A stretch of DNA of 64,000 nucleotides from Methylohalobius crimeensis 10Ki (GTDB lineage Bacteria > Pseudomonadota > Gammaproteobacteria > Methylococcales > Methylothermaceae). This document shows positions 1-8,576 of the stretch, piece by piece. Location of the stretch: the NCBI RefSeq assembly GCF_000421465.1, contig NZ_ATXB01000001.1, positions 558,001-622,000 on the forward strand, written 5' to 3'. The translations under genes and the position numbers were made by a program. The notes beneath the pieces were generated by a model that did no database searches, had not been told where the DNA came from, and saw only the letters and a program-made list of their open reading frames with translations. Position 1 is the stretch's first letter. The number at the start of each line of letters is the position of its first letter.

Positions 1-718
1 GGGATACCAAATGTTCGCTGCGCACCGCCAGTTCAGGTGCGTACTGGTTGAAGGCCCAATTGACCACCGCCCCGGCGATCACCGCCATCAGGGGTCCGGG
101 GAGCCACTGAAAAAGCTTTTGCCGTTTGAAGAACGGCATCTCCCAGGCGATCAAAATTGCCAAGCAAATGGCGCCGATCAGGGTGGCGCCCAGGTGGAAT
201 GCACCCAGCATGTCCACCAAGGCAGACAAGGTGGTCTCGCCGCCGGGTTCCACGAAAGCAGTATCTCCTTCCCAATCGGTGTCGTAACCCACCAGGTGGG
301 GAATTTGCTTGAGGGCGATGATGATTCCGATGCCCGACAGCATGCCGGTGATGACCGAGGAGGGAAAGTAATAACCGATGATGCCGGCGCGGAGAAAGCC
401 GAGGGCAATTTGCAACATGCCGCCCAGGACCACGGCCGTCAAGAAAGCTTCGAATCCTATCTGTCCGACCGCCTCGAAGACGATCACCGCCAACCCCGCC
501 GCGGGACCCGAGACCCCCAGCGGCGAACGGCTGAGCAAGGGGATGATCAGGCCGCCGATGATACCGGCGATGATGCCGGAAGACAGGGGCGCGCCCGAGG
601 CCAGGGCGATTCCCAGGCAAAGCGGCACCGCCACCAGAAAAACCACCAATCCGGCGGGAAGGTCGTAACGCAAATTACGCCAAATTTTTAAATCGTCGTT
701 GCGTTGCTGTGCTGGCAT
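1..718 (-). CDS. SulP family inorganic anion transporter (3' end outside window)
   Basis: The gene runs off the left edge, so only the first 239 residues are visible. The ATG is preceded by AGGAGGAAAGCG, a strong ribosome binding site. The translation opens with a short cytoplasmic tail (MPAQQRNDDLKIW), then RYDLPAGLVVFLVAVPLCLG and a run of membrane helices with the SulP hallmarks GPAAGLAV and GMLSGIGIIIALKQIPHL. SulP proteins are inner-membrane carriers of sulfate, bicarbonate or other anions, usually coupled to sodium or protons; sequence alone does not settle the substrate. It is transcribed divergently from a LysR-type regulator across about 120 bases, which suggests local control. Whether a C-terminal STAS domain exists cannot be seen. 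The family call is firm, the substrate open. Confidence 0.9.
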   Translation of the reverse strand, partial: MPAQQRNDDLKIWRNLRYDLPAGLVVFLVAVPLCLGIALASGAPLSSGIIAGIIGGLIIPLLSRSPLGVSGPAAGLAVIVFEAVGQIGFEAFLTAVVLGGMLQIALGFLRAGIIGYYFPSSVITGMLSGIGIIIALKQIPHLVGYDTDWEGDTAFVEPGGETTLSALVDMLGAFHLGATLIGAICLAILIAWEMPFFKRQKLFQWLPGPLMAVIAGAVVNWAFNQYAPELAVRSEHLVS

Positions 719-837
719 CGCTTTCCTCCTTACGTTGTGGCCATACCGGCTATCTCCAATTTTGCTTAGAATAACCGCTTCGATGCATTAAAATAATTCG
801 AAATTTCCAGCTAACCTTTCTATTTTTACGAAGTATC
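719..837. promoter_or_regulatory. Divergent intergenic region between SulP and LysR genes
   Basis: This 119-base gap must carry the promoters of both divergent genes. It is AT-rich near its centre and contains a short palindrome-like stretch (AATTCGAAATT, about 795-806), the kind of dyad a LysR-type protein could bind. No clear -35/-10 pair was recognised, so operator identity is inference. Confidence 0.3.
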
Positions 838-1743
838 GTGTCGATACCATTCAATTACAAGCATTTGTACTATTTTTGGGCGACCGCTCACGAGGGAAGC
901 CTGACCGCCGCCGCCCAGCGTCTGCATCTCACCCCGCAGACCATCTGCGGTCAGCTTCAAGCCTTGGAGGAACGCCTCAACGCCGAATTGTTTCGGCGCC
1001 AAGGAAGGAATCTGGTGTTGACCGAAATGGGAAAGACCGTCTGGCGTTACGCCGATGAAATTTTTTCCCTGGGGCGGGAATTGGCCGAGGAAGTCCATCG
1101 GCAAACGGTGGCGCATCAACAGCACTTCGTCGTCGGCTTGACCGAATTCTTGCCCAAACTCATTGCTTATCAATTATTACGGCCGGTTTACACTTTATCG
1201 GAGGAACTGAGAATCCATTGTCATGAGGATCGGCTGGAGAAGCTGTTGGGTGATTTGGCCGCTCATAAATTGGATTTGGTGTTGAGTGACCGGTCTTTGC
1301 CGGAGGATGCGCCGGTGAGGGCCTGTGATCGCTTATTGGGCAAGAGCGGGGTGAGTTTTTTCTCCGCTCCGGAGTTGGCCGATGTGTATGCCCGGGATTT
1401 CCCCCCCGGTTTGGACGGCGCGCCCATGTTGATGATGGCGCCCGATACCCCGCTGCGGGGACATCTCCAGCAATGGTTCGAGGAGCTGGGCGTGCAGCCC
1501 CGGGTGGTGGGGGAGTTCGACGACAGCGCGTTGCTCAAAGTTTTCGGTCAGGCCGGCGTGGGTATTTTCTGTGCTCCCACGATCTTGGAAAAGGAGATCG
1601 TCGCTCAATATCAGGTTAAGGTGATCGGCCGCACTGACCAAGTGAGGGTGCATTTTTATGCCATTTATCACGAACGGCGCTCGGATCATCCGGCGGTGTT
1701 GGCCATTTGCCGAGAGCAGCTGGAAGGCGAGCTGCGTTTTTAG
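838..1743 (+). CDS. LysR-type transcriptional regulator, NhaR-like
   Basis: The product is 301 residues, the normal LysR size. Residues 5-60 form the winged helix-turn-helix; NYKHLYYFWATAHEGS and LTPQTICGQLQALEERL closely recall NhaR, the sodium-responsive activator of E. coli. The rest is a periplasmic-binding-protein-like effector domain. The start is a GTG with no strong Shine-Dalgarno; no better in-frame start precedes the helix-turn-helix. Its divergent position to the SulP transporter suggests that it regulates that gene, perhaps in response to an ion, but this is inferred from position. Resemblance to NhaR is at subfamily level and the inducer is unknown. Confidence 0.88.
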   Translation: MSIPFNYKHLYYFWATAHEGSLTAAAQRLHLTPQTICGQLQALEERLNAELFRRQGRNLVLTEMGKTVWRYADEIFSLGRELAEEVHRQTVAHQQHFVVGLTEFLPKLIAYQLLRPVYTLSEELRIHCHEDRLEKLLGDLAAHKLDLVLSDRSLPEDAPVRACDRLLGKSGVSFFSAPELADVYARDFPPGLDGAPMLMMAPDTPLRGHLQQWFEELGVQPRVVGEFDDSALLKVFGQAGVGIFCAPTILEKEIVAQYQVKVIGRTDQVRVHFYAIYHERRSDHPAVLAICREQLEGELRF

Positions 1744-1824
1744 GAGGCTTGATAGGCGAATAATTCACCGAGCGCCGGATTGATTATTGACCTCCGGATT
1801 GCCGCATGCTGCCGTGAAGATGAT

Positions 1825-2346
1825 TCAGGGGTGTTCTTCGGCCTCTTCGCCGATCTGCCATAATTCTTCAGAAACTTCAATGATCTTGCCCGTGGCCGCG
1901 TCGACTTCGACCTTGGTTTCACGCCCCGATTCGTCGGCGATGTCGATCTCATAGGACGCATCGCCATTGGACTCGATCTCGTATTCGATCTCCCGGACGG
2001 TGCCGGGATAGCGTTTCAATGCGGTTTTTTTGGCCGTTTCCAGATCGACTTTCATTTTGGACCGGAAGCGGGGGTCGTTTTCCGATTCGACTTCACTTTC
2101 GGTTTCGAAGATTTTACCGGTGGCGGCATCGCACATGAACTCCCATTCATTGCCTGCGTCATCCCATAATTCGATTTCATAAGTGGGTTTGCCTTCGAAG
2201 TCGAGGCGTTCCACCTTCACGAACTTGCCTGATTTTTCTTTTTTCACCGCATCGAGACAACGATCCAAGGGGTCTTTTTCTGCCATGACGGCAGATGAAG
2301 CAAGCCCCAATACCCCGGCGATCGATATTGCTACGACCTTGTTCAT
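1825..2346 (-). CDS. Secreted protein with two PepSY-like domains
   Basis: The start was set at the ATG preceded by GGGAGGTGTATGTC, giving 173 residues that open with a clean Sec signal peptide (MNKVVAISIAGVLGLASSAVMA). Two similar modules follow, about residues 25-85 and 95-160. Each has the PepSY pattern: an alpha-helical start (LDRCLDAVKKEK; DLETAKKTALKRYPG), a YEIE or YEID strand, and a final DAATGKI turn. The protein is very acidic. PepSY domains occur in periplasmic protease inhibitors and metal- or heme-handling proteins; no enzymatic role is known. It lies downstream of, and in the same direction as, the response regulator gene, 109 bases away, so it may belong to that transcription unit or regulon. 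Confidence 0.8.
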   Translation of the reverse strand: MNKVVAISIAGVLGLASSAVMAEKDPLDRCLDAVKKEKSGKFVKVERLDFEGKPTYEIELWDDAGNEWEFMCDAATGKIFETESEVESENDPRFRSKMKVDLETAKKTALKRYPGTVREIEYEIESNGDASYEIDIADESGRETKVEVDAATGKIIEVSEELWQIGEEAEEHP

Positions 2347-2455
2347 GACATACACCTCCCAAAACGGTTGAAAATTCAGGCGATCATTTCCGGTCGCACC
2401 GCGCTGCCTACGTAAATAGTCTGTCGACCATGATGCGATAGTGAATAAACATCGA

Positions 2456-3103
2456 CTATTTGTCAAACACATCGTGCAAATAAGCCAAGCGAGTCAGTTC
2501 CGCCAGGGTATCCACCTCCAGTTTGCGTTTTATTTGGGTGATATAGTTAGCCACGGTTTTGTTGCTGATGTGCAGTTTCTCGGCGATCTTATGGGTGGTG
2601 AGCCCGCGCGCGGCCAGGCAAAAAATCTCAAATTCACGATTGGAAAGGCAGCCCAGCAGGGTTTCTCCGGATGCGCCGCTGGCGTATTGCGCCACCAGTT
2701 GCTGAGCAATGGCGTCCACGACGTAACTTTGGCCTCGGGCGATTTTCAAAATCGCCTCGGGCAGGATTTCCGGATCGGCGTTTTTGGGAATATAGCCCTT
2801 GGCGCCTGCTTCCAGTGCGCGTTTGGCGTAAAGCGTTTCCTGGTGCATGGTGAAGATCAATATCTTGGCGTCGGGGTCCCGCGCCAGCAGGCGGCGAATC
2901 ACCGCAAGCCCCCCGGCCCCCGGAATGGATAGATCCAGCACCATGACATCCGGCCGGTGCTTGAAATAGGCGTGATAGGCGTCGTGGCTGTCCCCGGCTT
3001 CGGCCACGATTTGGATTTCCGGGAATTGATCCAGCAGGAAACGGTACCCGGCCCGGACCACCGCGTGATCATCCACGAGCATGACGCGAATGGGCATTGG
3101 CAT
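2456..3103 (-). CDS. NarL/LuxR-family response regulator
   Basis: This two-domain regulator has 215 residues. The receiver domain (1-122) has the acidic pair D11-D12, the phosphorylatable D57 in VLDLSIPG, T85 and K107. The LuxR-type helix-turn-helix occupies about 145-210 (LSNREFEIFCLAARGLTTHKIA). The start was chosen at the first Met of MPMPIRV, behind a GAGGAAG purine tract. The gene overlaps the end of the upstream histidine kinase by 35 bases, so the two are translationally linked and form a cognate pair. The pair sits immediately upstream of mxaF in divergent orientation. Response regulators such as MxaB control methanol dehydrogenase genes in methylotrophs, so it is a candidate mxa regulator; that link is inferred from position. 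Confidence 0.9.
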   Translation of the reverse strand: MPMPIRVMLVDDHAVVRAGYRFLLDQFPEIQIVAEAGDSHDAYHAYFKHRPDVMVLDLSIPGAGGLAVIRRLLARDPDAKILIFTMHQETLYAKRALEAGAKGYIPKNADPEILPEAILKIARGQSYVVDAIAQQLVAQYASGASGETLLGCLSNREFEIFCLAARGLTTHKIAEKLHISNKTVANYITQIKRKLEVDTLAELTRLAYLHDVFDK

Positions 3104-4451
3104 TTTCTTCCTCTTCTTCCTCGAATGGTAACCATACACACATCGTGAATCCCTGACCGGGTTCGGTGCGAATCTCGAATCGGCCCCCCAAGCTTTCCAC
3201 CCGCTCCCGCATTCCCCGCAAGCCGCAACCTTGGGATGAATCGATCTTCGTGCCGCGGCCGTCATCTATGACTTTAATTCTCAGCCAGCGCCTACGGGGA
3301 ACGTCGCTGGTTTGCCGGGTCAGGTTCACCCGAATTTCTTTGGCGTGGGCGTGCTTGAAGGCGTTGGTGAGGGATTCCTGGACAATCCGATAGACATGAA
3401 TCTGGCTGTCCCGCGGAAAACGATCCACGATTTGGTCGCAGTTCAGATGGATCCGAGTGTCGGCCTGCTTTTCCCGCCAACCGGAAACCAAGGTGTCGAT
3501 GGCCGCGGATAGGCCGAGATCGTCCAGCATCAGGGGGCGCAGTTTCTGGATCATCAGGCGAATGATGTCGAATAAATGATCCACGTTCGCGGTGATATTT
3601 TTTGCCGCATGAACGACCGGCTCGCGGTCGCTGCCTTTTTGGATCGATCGCGCCATTACCTTGATGGCGCTGAGGACCTGTCCCAATTCGTCGTGCAGTT
3701 CGCGGGCCAGCAGGCGCCGCTCTTCCTCTTCCACTTTCAGCAATTGGCGGGTTAGATTGCGGTTGTCGCTGCGGGTTTGTTCCAGCACGTCGACATAGTG
3801 GTTGAACGCCGCCGCGATCCGGTTGAAATCGGGGTCGGAAAAGCTGGGTAGGCGGCAATGGTAGTTTCCCTGCTCCAATGCCTGCAGTCCCTGCAGAATG
3901 GCGTCCACCGGCCGGAAGGCACGCCCCAGGACGATGGTCACGGCGATGAAGAATCCCAGCACCAGTAGGGCGAATAACCCTAAAAACACCCGCGTTTCGT
4001 GCCAGGCCTCGAGAAATTCGTCGCGGGGGTCGGCGACCAAAGTCACCCGCAGCCGACCGCCTTCGCGGATGGGGATCAACTGTTCGATCCGCAGAGGAGG
4101 CGGCTGGATCAGTTTGATAAACCAGCGGGGGATTTCGGGGTTGCCGTATTCGGGCGCGGGAGGTTCGGGGGCGAGAACCCGGTCGCGGGTCACATGAAGG
4201 CGGACGTGACGGAGTTGGTTCAGGCTCGCCAGCATCGCGATCCAGGGTTGCACCATGGACTCCGACAGCGGTCCTTGAAGGTAGGTGGCTTCCACGGTTC
4301 GGCGGGCCATTTCCATCGCTGAAACCGTTTCCTCGGCCACCGACTGGCGCACTCGGTGAATCACCAGAAAACTGCCGAGCGCCACGATGCCGATCAAAAT
4401 GGCGGCAATGATCAGGTTGAGACGGGTTTTCAGACTGAAGTGTCGGAGCAT
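3069..4451 (-). CDS. Sensor histidine kinase (HAMP, HisKA_3, HATPase_c)
   Basis: The product has 460 residues. Transmembrane helices at about 11-31 and 155-177 bracket a periplasmic sensor region of roughly 120 residues. A HAMP linker follows (GRAFRPVDAILQGLQALEQG), then the NarX/UhpB-type dimerisation box with the phosphoacceptor H253 in LLARELHDELGQ. The ATPase domain has its N box at IVQESLTNAFKHA and a glycine box at DDGRGTK. It would sense an unknown envelope signal and phosphorylate the response regulator whose start lies within its 3' end. It diverges from mxaF, leaving 214 bases between them. The signal cannot be deduced. Confidence 0.9.
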   Translation of the reverse strand: MLRHFSLKTRLNLIIAAILIGIVALGSFLVIHRVRQSVAEETVSAMEMARRTVEATYLQGPLSESMVQPWIAMLASLNQLRHVRLHVTRDRVLAPEPPAPEYGNPEIPRWFIKLIQPPPLRIEQLIPIREGGRLRVTLVADPRDEFLEAWHETRVFLGLFALLVLGFFIAVTIVLGRAFRPVDAILQGLQALEQGNYHCRLPSFSDPDFNRIAAAFNHYVDVLEQTRSDNRNLTRQLLKVEEEERRLLARELHDELGQVLSAIKVMARSIQKGSDREPVVHAAKNITANVDHLFDIIRLMIQKLRPLMLDDLGLSAAIDTLVSGWREKQADTRIHLNCDQIVDRFPRDSQIHVYRIVQESLTNAFKHAHAKEIRVNLTRQTSDVPRRRWLRIKVIDDGRGTKIDSSQGCGLRGMRERVESLGGRFEIRTEPGQGFTMCVWLPFEEEEEENANAHSRHARG

Positions 4452-4665
4452 CCCCTTATTTTCGGATAAATGGCGCCTCGAAAGCTATAGGAAAGTTTCC
4501 TGCTCCCATGGGGCGGACTCCTTGATCGCATGGGTTGGCGTCCTATCTATCGGCGCGGTTTTGTCCCGTGGATTTGCGGGGGGATATCGGTAACTCTCCT
4601 CCGGGGGCGGGCCCCATAATGGGTGCGGGATTGACGCCTGCCCGTAACCATAAAGGAGGATATGA
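4452..4665 (+). promoter_or_regulatory. Upstream region of mxaF, shared with the divergent kinase gene
   Basis: This region should contain the main methanol dehydrogenase promoter and the promoter of the divergent kinase/regulator pair. A CATAAT hexamer at 4615-4620, inside the small dyad CCCATAATGGG, is a possible -10 element; no convincing -35 lies at the right distance. The mxaF ribosome binding site AAAGGAGGA ends the region. The promoter assignment is tentative. Confidence 0.4.
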
Positions 4666-6474
4666 ATGAAAATAAAGCAAAGTCTGTCATTGAGCGGCGC
4701 CGTTGGCGTGGCGTTGCTCTCGGGCGCTACCGCCCTGCAGGCCAACGAAGGCCTGGTTCGTCTGTCCCAGGACGACAGCAATTGGGTGATGCCGACCAAA
4801 GATTATTCAGCGACCCACTATTCCAAGCTGGACCAAATCAATACCGCGAACGTTAAGAATCTCAAAGTCGCTTGGAGCTTCTCCACCGGCGTACTCCACG
4901 GTCACGAAGGCGGACCGTTGGTGGTGAACGACATCATGTATATCAATACGCCGTTCCCCAACACCGTTTATGCCTTGGATCTGGATGATCCCAACAAGGT
5001 TTTGTGGGAGTACAAACCCAAGCAAAGTCCGGCCGCTCGGGCGGTCGCTTGCTGCGACGTGGTCAACCGCGGGGTTGCCTACGCGCCGGCAGAGGCGGGC
5101 AAGCCCGCCAAGATCTTCCTGGGGCAATTGGACGGCAACCTGGTGGCCCTCGATGCCAAGAGCGGGGAAGAAGTCTGGAAGATGGAGGTGTGCGATATCC
5201 GCGTCGGCGCCACCATTACCCAGGCTCCCTTCGTGGTCAAGGACAAGGTGCTGGTGGGCTGTTCCGGGGCCGAACTCGGGGTGCGGGGTTACGTGTCCGC
5301 CTTCAATATCCACGACGGCAAGATGGAATGGCGCGCCTATGCCACCGGTCCGGACGAGGATATCCTGCTGTCGGAAAAATTCAACGAACAAACCCCGCAA
5401 TACGGTCGCTTCGGTTTGGGCCTCAAAACCTGGGAAGGGGATGCCTGGAAGATCGGCGGCGGCACCAACTGGGGTTGGTATGCCTACGATCCCAAGCTGG
5501 ATCGGATTTATTACGGTTCCGGCAATCCGGCGCCCTGGAACGAAACCATGCGTCCCGGGGACAATAAATGGACCATGACCATCTGGTCGCGCGATCCGGA
5601 TACCGGTGAAGCCTACTTCGGCTATCAGAAAACCCCCCATGACGAATGGGATTACGCCGGGGTCAACTGGATGGCGCTCACCGAACAGCGGGTCAACGGC
5701 AAGAAAGTCCCGCTGCTGACCCATCCGGACCGGAACGGAATCATCTACAGCCTCAACCGCGACACGGGCGAACTGGTTCGGGCGGACAAGCTCGACGATA
5801 CGGTCAACTGGGTCAAATACGTGGATCTCAAAACCGGGCAACCGGTGCGGGACCCGGAATATTCCACCCGGATGGACCATCAGGCCAAGAACATTTGCCC
5901 CTCGGCCATGGGTTATCACAACCAAGGCGTGGATTCCTACGATCCCGAGAAAGGATTGTTCTTCCTGGGGCTCAATCATATCTGCATGGACTGGGAACCG
6001 TTCATGCTGCCTTACCGGGCCGGTCAGTTCTTCGTCGGGGCCACCCTCAACATGTATCCCGGACCGAAAGGGGTGATGGGCTTCGTGCGCGCCTACGACG
6101 CCAAGACCGGCGAATACAAATGGACCGTGCCGGAGAAATTCTCGGTCTGGGGCGGCACCTTGGCGACCAAGGGAGATCTGGTCTTCTACGGCACTCTGGA
6201 CGGCTGGATCAAGGCTTTGGATAGCCGCAGCGGCGATGAGTTGTGGAAGTTCAAGCTGCCTTCCGGGGTGATCGGCCATCCTGTCACCTATGAACATAAC
6301 GGCAAACAGTACCTCGCCATCTACTACGGGGTCGGCGGTTGGCCCGGCGTCGGTCTGGTGTTCGACCTCAAGGACCCGTCCGCGGGTCTGGGCGCGGTGG
6401 GCGCCTTCAAGGAATTGGCCCACTACACCAAGATGGGCGGCGGCGTGATGGTATTCGCCTTGGATGAAACCTGA
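4666..6474 (+). CDS. mxaF: PQQ-dependent methanol dehydrogenase, large (alpha) subunit
   Basis: This enzyme oxidises methanol to formaldehyde in the periplasm with PQQ and Ca2+ and passes electrons to cytochrome cL. The precursor is 602 residues with a 26-residue signal peptide ending ALQA. After processing, the adjacent cysteines 129-130 become 103-104, the vicinal disulfide ring over PQQ, and D329 becomes the catalytic Asp303. The residue two places after that Asp is Ala (WDYAGVNW); the lanthanide enzyme XoxF has Asp there, so this is the calcium type. Repeated W-docking segments of the eight-bladed propeller are present, for example [12 protein letters not shown]. The ATG follows AAGGAGGATATGA. 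It is the first gene of the cluster, and a perfect 17-bp hairpin lies just after its stop codon. Confidence 0.98.
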   Translation: MKIKQSLSLSGAVGVALLSGATALQANEGLVRLSQDDSNWVMPTKDYSATHYSKLDQINTANVKNLKVAWSFSTGVLHGHEGGPLVVNDIMYINTPFPNTVYALDLDDPNKVLWEYKPKQSPAARAVACCDVVNRGVAYAPAEAGKPAKIFLGQLDGNLVALDAKSGEEVWKMEVCDIRVGATITQAPFVVKDKVLVGCSGAELGVRGYVSAFNIHDGKMEWRAYATGPDEDILLSEKFNEQTPQYGRFGLGLKTWEGDAWKIGGGTNWGWYAYDPKLDRIYYGSGNPAPWNETMRPGDNKWTMTIWSRDPDTGEAYFGYQKTPHDEWDYAGVNWMALTEQRVNGKKVPLLTHPDRNGIIYSLNRDTGELVRADKLDDTVNWVKYVDLKTGQPVRDPEYSTRMDHQAKNICPSAMGYHNQGVDSYDPEKGLFFLGLNHICMDWEPFMLPYRAGQFFVGATLNMYPGPKGVMGFVRAYDAKTGEYKWTVPEKFSVWGGTLATKGDLVFYGTLDGWIKALDSRSGDELWKFKLPSGVIGHPVTYEHNGKQYLAIYYGVGGWPGVGLVFDLKDPSAGLGAVGAFKELAHYTKMGGGVMVFALDET

Positions 6475-6487
6475 TTAAGGTGTCATA

Positions 6488-6523
6488 AAACCACCCTCTC
6501 CCGCTGGCGGGAGAGGGTGGTTT
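6488..6523. repeat. Perfect 17-bp hairpin directly after mxaF (REP-like palindrome)
   Basis: Two 17-base arms (AAACCACCCTCTCCCGC and its exact complement) are separated by TG. The core CTCCCGC-TG/CA-GCGGGAG recurs at 8513-8536, 10495-10518, 21457-21480 and 21518-21541, so this is a dispersed repeat family. There is no T-tract on either side, so it is more likely an mRNA-stabilising or attenuating hairpin than a strict terminator. Confidence 0.9.
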
Positions 6524-6723
6524 GAATCAAAAAATGCCTTTCATTGCAATTAGATCCACCCTCTTCCTAACCTTCTCCCGCCAACGAGAGAAGGGACTCT
6601 ATTTGAGTCATTCACGGACGGAGAAGGGATTAAGGCGATGACGTGCCTCGCAGGCTGGTACGGGAGATCGAGTTTGGAAACAGACTGTCAGTCAACACGC
6701 CCTGTCAAGAAGGCAAGGAGAAA
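6524..6723. repeat. Copy A of a ~200-bp repeat lying in front of mxaJ
   Basis: This stretch matches the segment before mxaA (10528-10742) along most of its length. Shared blocks in the same order are ATCAAAAAATG-CTTTCATT, ATCCACCCTCTTCCT, CCTTCTCCC with a partial palindrome, GGGATTAAGG, and TCGAG-TTT-GAAACAGACTGT. It has no open reading frame of its own that looks genuine. The mxaJ Shine-Dalgarno lies at its right edge. It could be a short non-autonomous element or a duplicated regulatory leader. Confidence 0.7.
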
Positions 6724-7578
6724 ATGAAACAACGATTATTGAGTACGCTGCTGCTTGTGTTGTTTTCCGGCTGCCAGACCGCCGATAACAGCGGTCTGGC
6801 CTCGCTGGAATCCGCGAAACCCTTGAGGGTTTGCGCCGGGGAAAACGAGCTGCCCTATTCCAACCGCGAGCGGGAGGGATTCGAGAACGCCATCGCCGAG
6901 AAATTGGGCGAAGCGCTCAATCGGCCGGTGGAGTACGTATGGTGGCAGGATGCCCGTTTCGTGGTGCGCAATTATCTGAATGCCGGCAAATGCGACGTCA
7001 TCATCGGGGCCGATCCCGGAGACCCGCGCCTGGCGACCACGGAACCCTACTACCGCTCCGGCTATGTGTTCGTCACCCGGCAGGGGATGGCGGTGCAGGA
7101 CTGGGACGACCCGGTGCTGCAAAAAGCCGAGCGGATCGCCTTCGTTCCCCATAGTCCCGCGGAAGTGATGTTGCGCAAGATCGGACGCTACGAGGATATG
7201 TTCTTTTATATGAACGAGCTGGTTGATTTCGAGTCGCGGCGCAACAAGTACGTCCGCTGGGATCCCGCCCGTCTGGTGGGGGACGTGGCTTCCGGCAAGG
7301 CGCAGGTGGCGGCGATGTGGGGGCCGTCCGCGGCGCGCTACATCAAGCAAAGCAGGCAGCCGCTGGAAATGCATTTGGTACCCGATCGGCAAAGCGATCG
7401 TAAAGGGGAGGCGGTGCCCCATCACTACAGCGTGGCTTTAGGCGTACGCAAGGACGACGAAGCGTTGCGCCGGGCGTTGGATGAGGCACTGGCTCAAAAG
7501 CGAAAGGAAATCGAGGCCATTTTGAAGCGGGAAGGAATGCCTTTGTTGCCTCCCCGGACCCAAACCGCTTCCCATTGA
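6724..7578 (+). CDS. mxaJ: MxaJ, methanol oxidation accessory periplasmic binding protein
   Basis: The product is 284 residues and belongs to the solute-binding-protein (family 3) fold, with PLRVCAGENELPYSN at the start of lobe 1 and CDVIIGADPGDPR as the hinge-region motif. MxaJ is required for active methanol dehydrogenase and is thought to help assemble MxaF with MxaI. The ATG behind AAGGAGAAA was chosen over an upstream start that would add an implausible leader. The signal sequence ends LFSGC, so it may be lipidated at the Cys, although the box is not ideal. mxaG follows after 33 bases. Identification rests on fold plus position between mxaF and mxaG. Confidence 0.95.
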   Translation: MKQRLLSTLLLVLFSGCQTADNSGLASLESAKPLRVCAGENELPYSNREREGFENAIAEKLGEALNRPVEYVWWQDARFVVRNYLNAGKCDVIIGADPGDPRLATTEPYYRSGYVFVTRQGMAVQDWDDPVLQKAERIAFVPHSPAEVMLRKIGRYEDMFFYMNELVDFESRRNKYVRWDPARLVGDVASGKAQVAAMWGPSAARYIKQSRQPLEMHLVPDRQSDRKGEAVPHHYSVALGVRKDDEALRRALDEALAQKRKEIEAILKREGMPLLPPRTQTASH

Positions 7579-7611
7579 ATACAACAATCATTATTGAGTT
7601 CAGGAGAAAAG

Positions 7612-8160
7612 ATGCCTAGGAGAAGAATCTCACTTGCAACGGCCTTGGCCGCCGTGTTGCTTGGAACGGGAACGGCCCACTCGGAAGTCACCTTTCGACA
7701 CGCGATCGAGGGGATGCCCTTGGATTTGTCGGTGGCCCAGGATTGGAAAGATAAAAGCCCGGCGGTGGAGGCGTTCCTCGAGTCCGGAGACAACCCCTAC
7801 AACTGTGACAATCAGGCCGTGGAGGAAGGCCATAGCCTGTTTCTGTCGGCTTGCTCGGGATGCCACGGACATGAGGCCGAAGGCAAATTGGGTCCCGGTT
7901 TGGCGGACGACTATTGGACCTATCCCGCCGGGCTGACCGACAAAGGGCTGTTTGAAATTTTATTCGGCGGCGCCCAGGGCATGATGGGGCCCCAATATGT
8001 CAATTTGGAAATCGACGAGATGCTCAAAATCATGGCTTTCTTGCGCAGCATTTATCAAGGCAAGCCGAGCAAGATCGAATGGAAGACTTGTCCGGAATCC
8101 GGCGCCAGCGGACAGGCATCCGAAGACCAGAAGCTGATTCACGTCAAACCCCAAAATTAA
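7612..8160 (+). CDS. mxaG: Cytochrome cL, electron acceptor of methanol dehydrogenase
   Basis: This is a 182-residue periplasmic c-type cytochrome. The start is the ATG after AGGAGAAAAG, not the TTG 18 bases upstream. A signal peptide ends near TAHS. Heme is attached at C81-S-G-C84-H85. The likely axial Met lies in the GGAQGMMGPQY segment, typical of cytochrome cL. It takes two single electrons from reduced PQQ in MxaF and passes them to a class I cytochrome c. The order F-J-G-I and the 17-base spacing to mxaI support the call. The C-terminal tail beyond the heme core is longer than in standard cytochromes, as usual for this family. Confidence 0.97.
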   Translation: MPRRRISLATALAAVLLGTGTAHSEVTFRHAIEGMPLDLSVAQDWKDKSPAVEAFLESGDNPYNCDNQAVEEGHSLFLSACSGCHGHEAEGKLGPGLADDYWTYPAGLTDKGLFEILFGGAQGMMGPQYVNLEIDEMLKIMAFLRSIYQGKPSKIEWKTCPESGASGQASEDQKLIHVKPQN

Positions 8161-8177
8161 ATAAAGGAGGGTAACCC

Positions 8178-8462
8178 ATGAAAATGACCAGTACTTTACT
8201 TGCCGTCGTCCTGGCAACCGCCGCCGGCTCCGCGATGGCCTATAGCGGCACCAATTGCAAGGAACCCGGCGTCTGTTGGGAACCCAAGCCCGGCTATCCG
8301 GAAAAGGTGGCGGGCACCCGCTACGATCCCAAACACGACCCGGCCGAATTGAGCAAGCAAAGCAAGTCGATCGAGGCGATGAACCAGCGCAATAAGCAAC
8401 GCTGGCAGCATCTCAAGAAAACCGGAAAATTCGTTTACGACGTGGACGAAATCGGCGGCTGA
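8178..8462 (+). CDS. mxaI: Methanol dehydrogenase small (beta) subunit
   Basis: The precursor is 94 residues and the mature chain about 73 after a 21-residue signal ending SAMA. The sequence has the MxaI signature: two Cys close together (NCKEPGVCWEPKPGYPE), which form a disulfide, then RYDPKHDP and a lysine-rich amphipathic C-terminal helix that lies along MxaF. It has no known catalytic role but is part of the alpha2-beta2 enzyme. The ribosome binding site AAGGAGGGTAACCC is strong. A GC-rich palindrome follows 50 bases after the stop codon and separates this gene from mxaR. Confidence 0.98.
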   Translation: MKMTSTLLAVVLATAAGSAMAYSGTNCKEPGVCWEPKPGYPEKVAGTRYDPKHDPAELSKQSKSIEAMNQRNKQRWQHLKKTGKFVYDVDEIGG

Positions 8463-8512
8463 TCCAGTCCCCTTTGAGCCCAGGAGGCATTGCGAACAAG
8501 GACGTTCTTTAA

Positions 8513-8536
8513 CTCTCTCCCGCCAGCGGGAGAGGG
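8513..8536. repeat. REP-like palindrome between mxaI and mxaR
   Basis: The arms TCTCCCGC and GCGGGAGA around CA extend outward by up to three more pairs (one G-T). It is the same core as the hairpin after mxaF and sits at the JGI/RS boundary. A short run of Ts (CGCTTTT) follows on the plus strand, so some termination is possible. Confidence 0.8.
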
Positions 8537-8576
8537 CGCTTTTGCGAAACCTTCACTGGCAGGTTGATCTGGTTCT

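Noticed and set aside
11-691. A 226-codon plus-strand frame at the left edge
   Set aside because: The minus strand encodes a clear SulP transporter here with a strong ribosome site; the plus frame is its shadow.
4807-6423. A 538-codon open frame on the minus strand opposite mxaF
   Set aside because: It lies wholly within mxaF, has no recognisable domain, and its length is a by-product of high GC third positions in mxaF.
4666-6474. Lanthanide-type XoxF
   Set aside because: The residue two after the catalytic Asp is Ala, not Asp, and mxaJ-G-I and the maturation genes follow, so it is the calcium enzyme MxaF.
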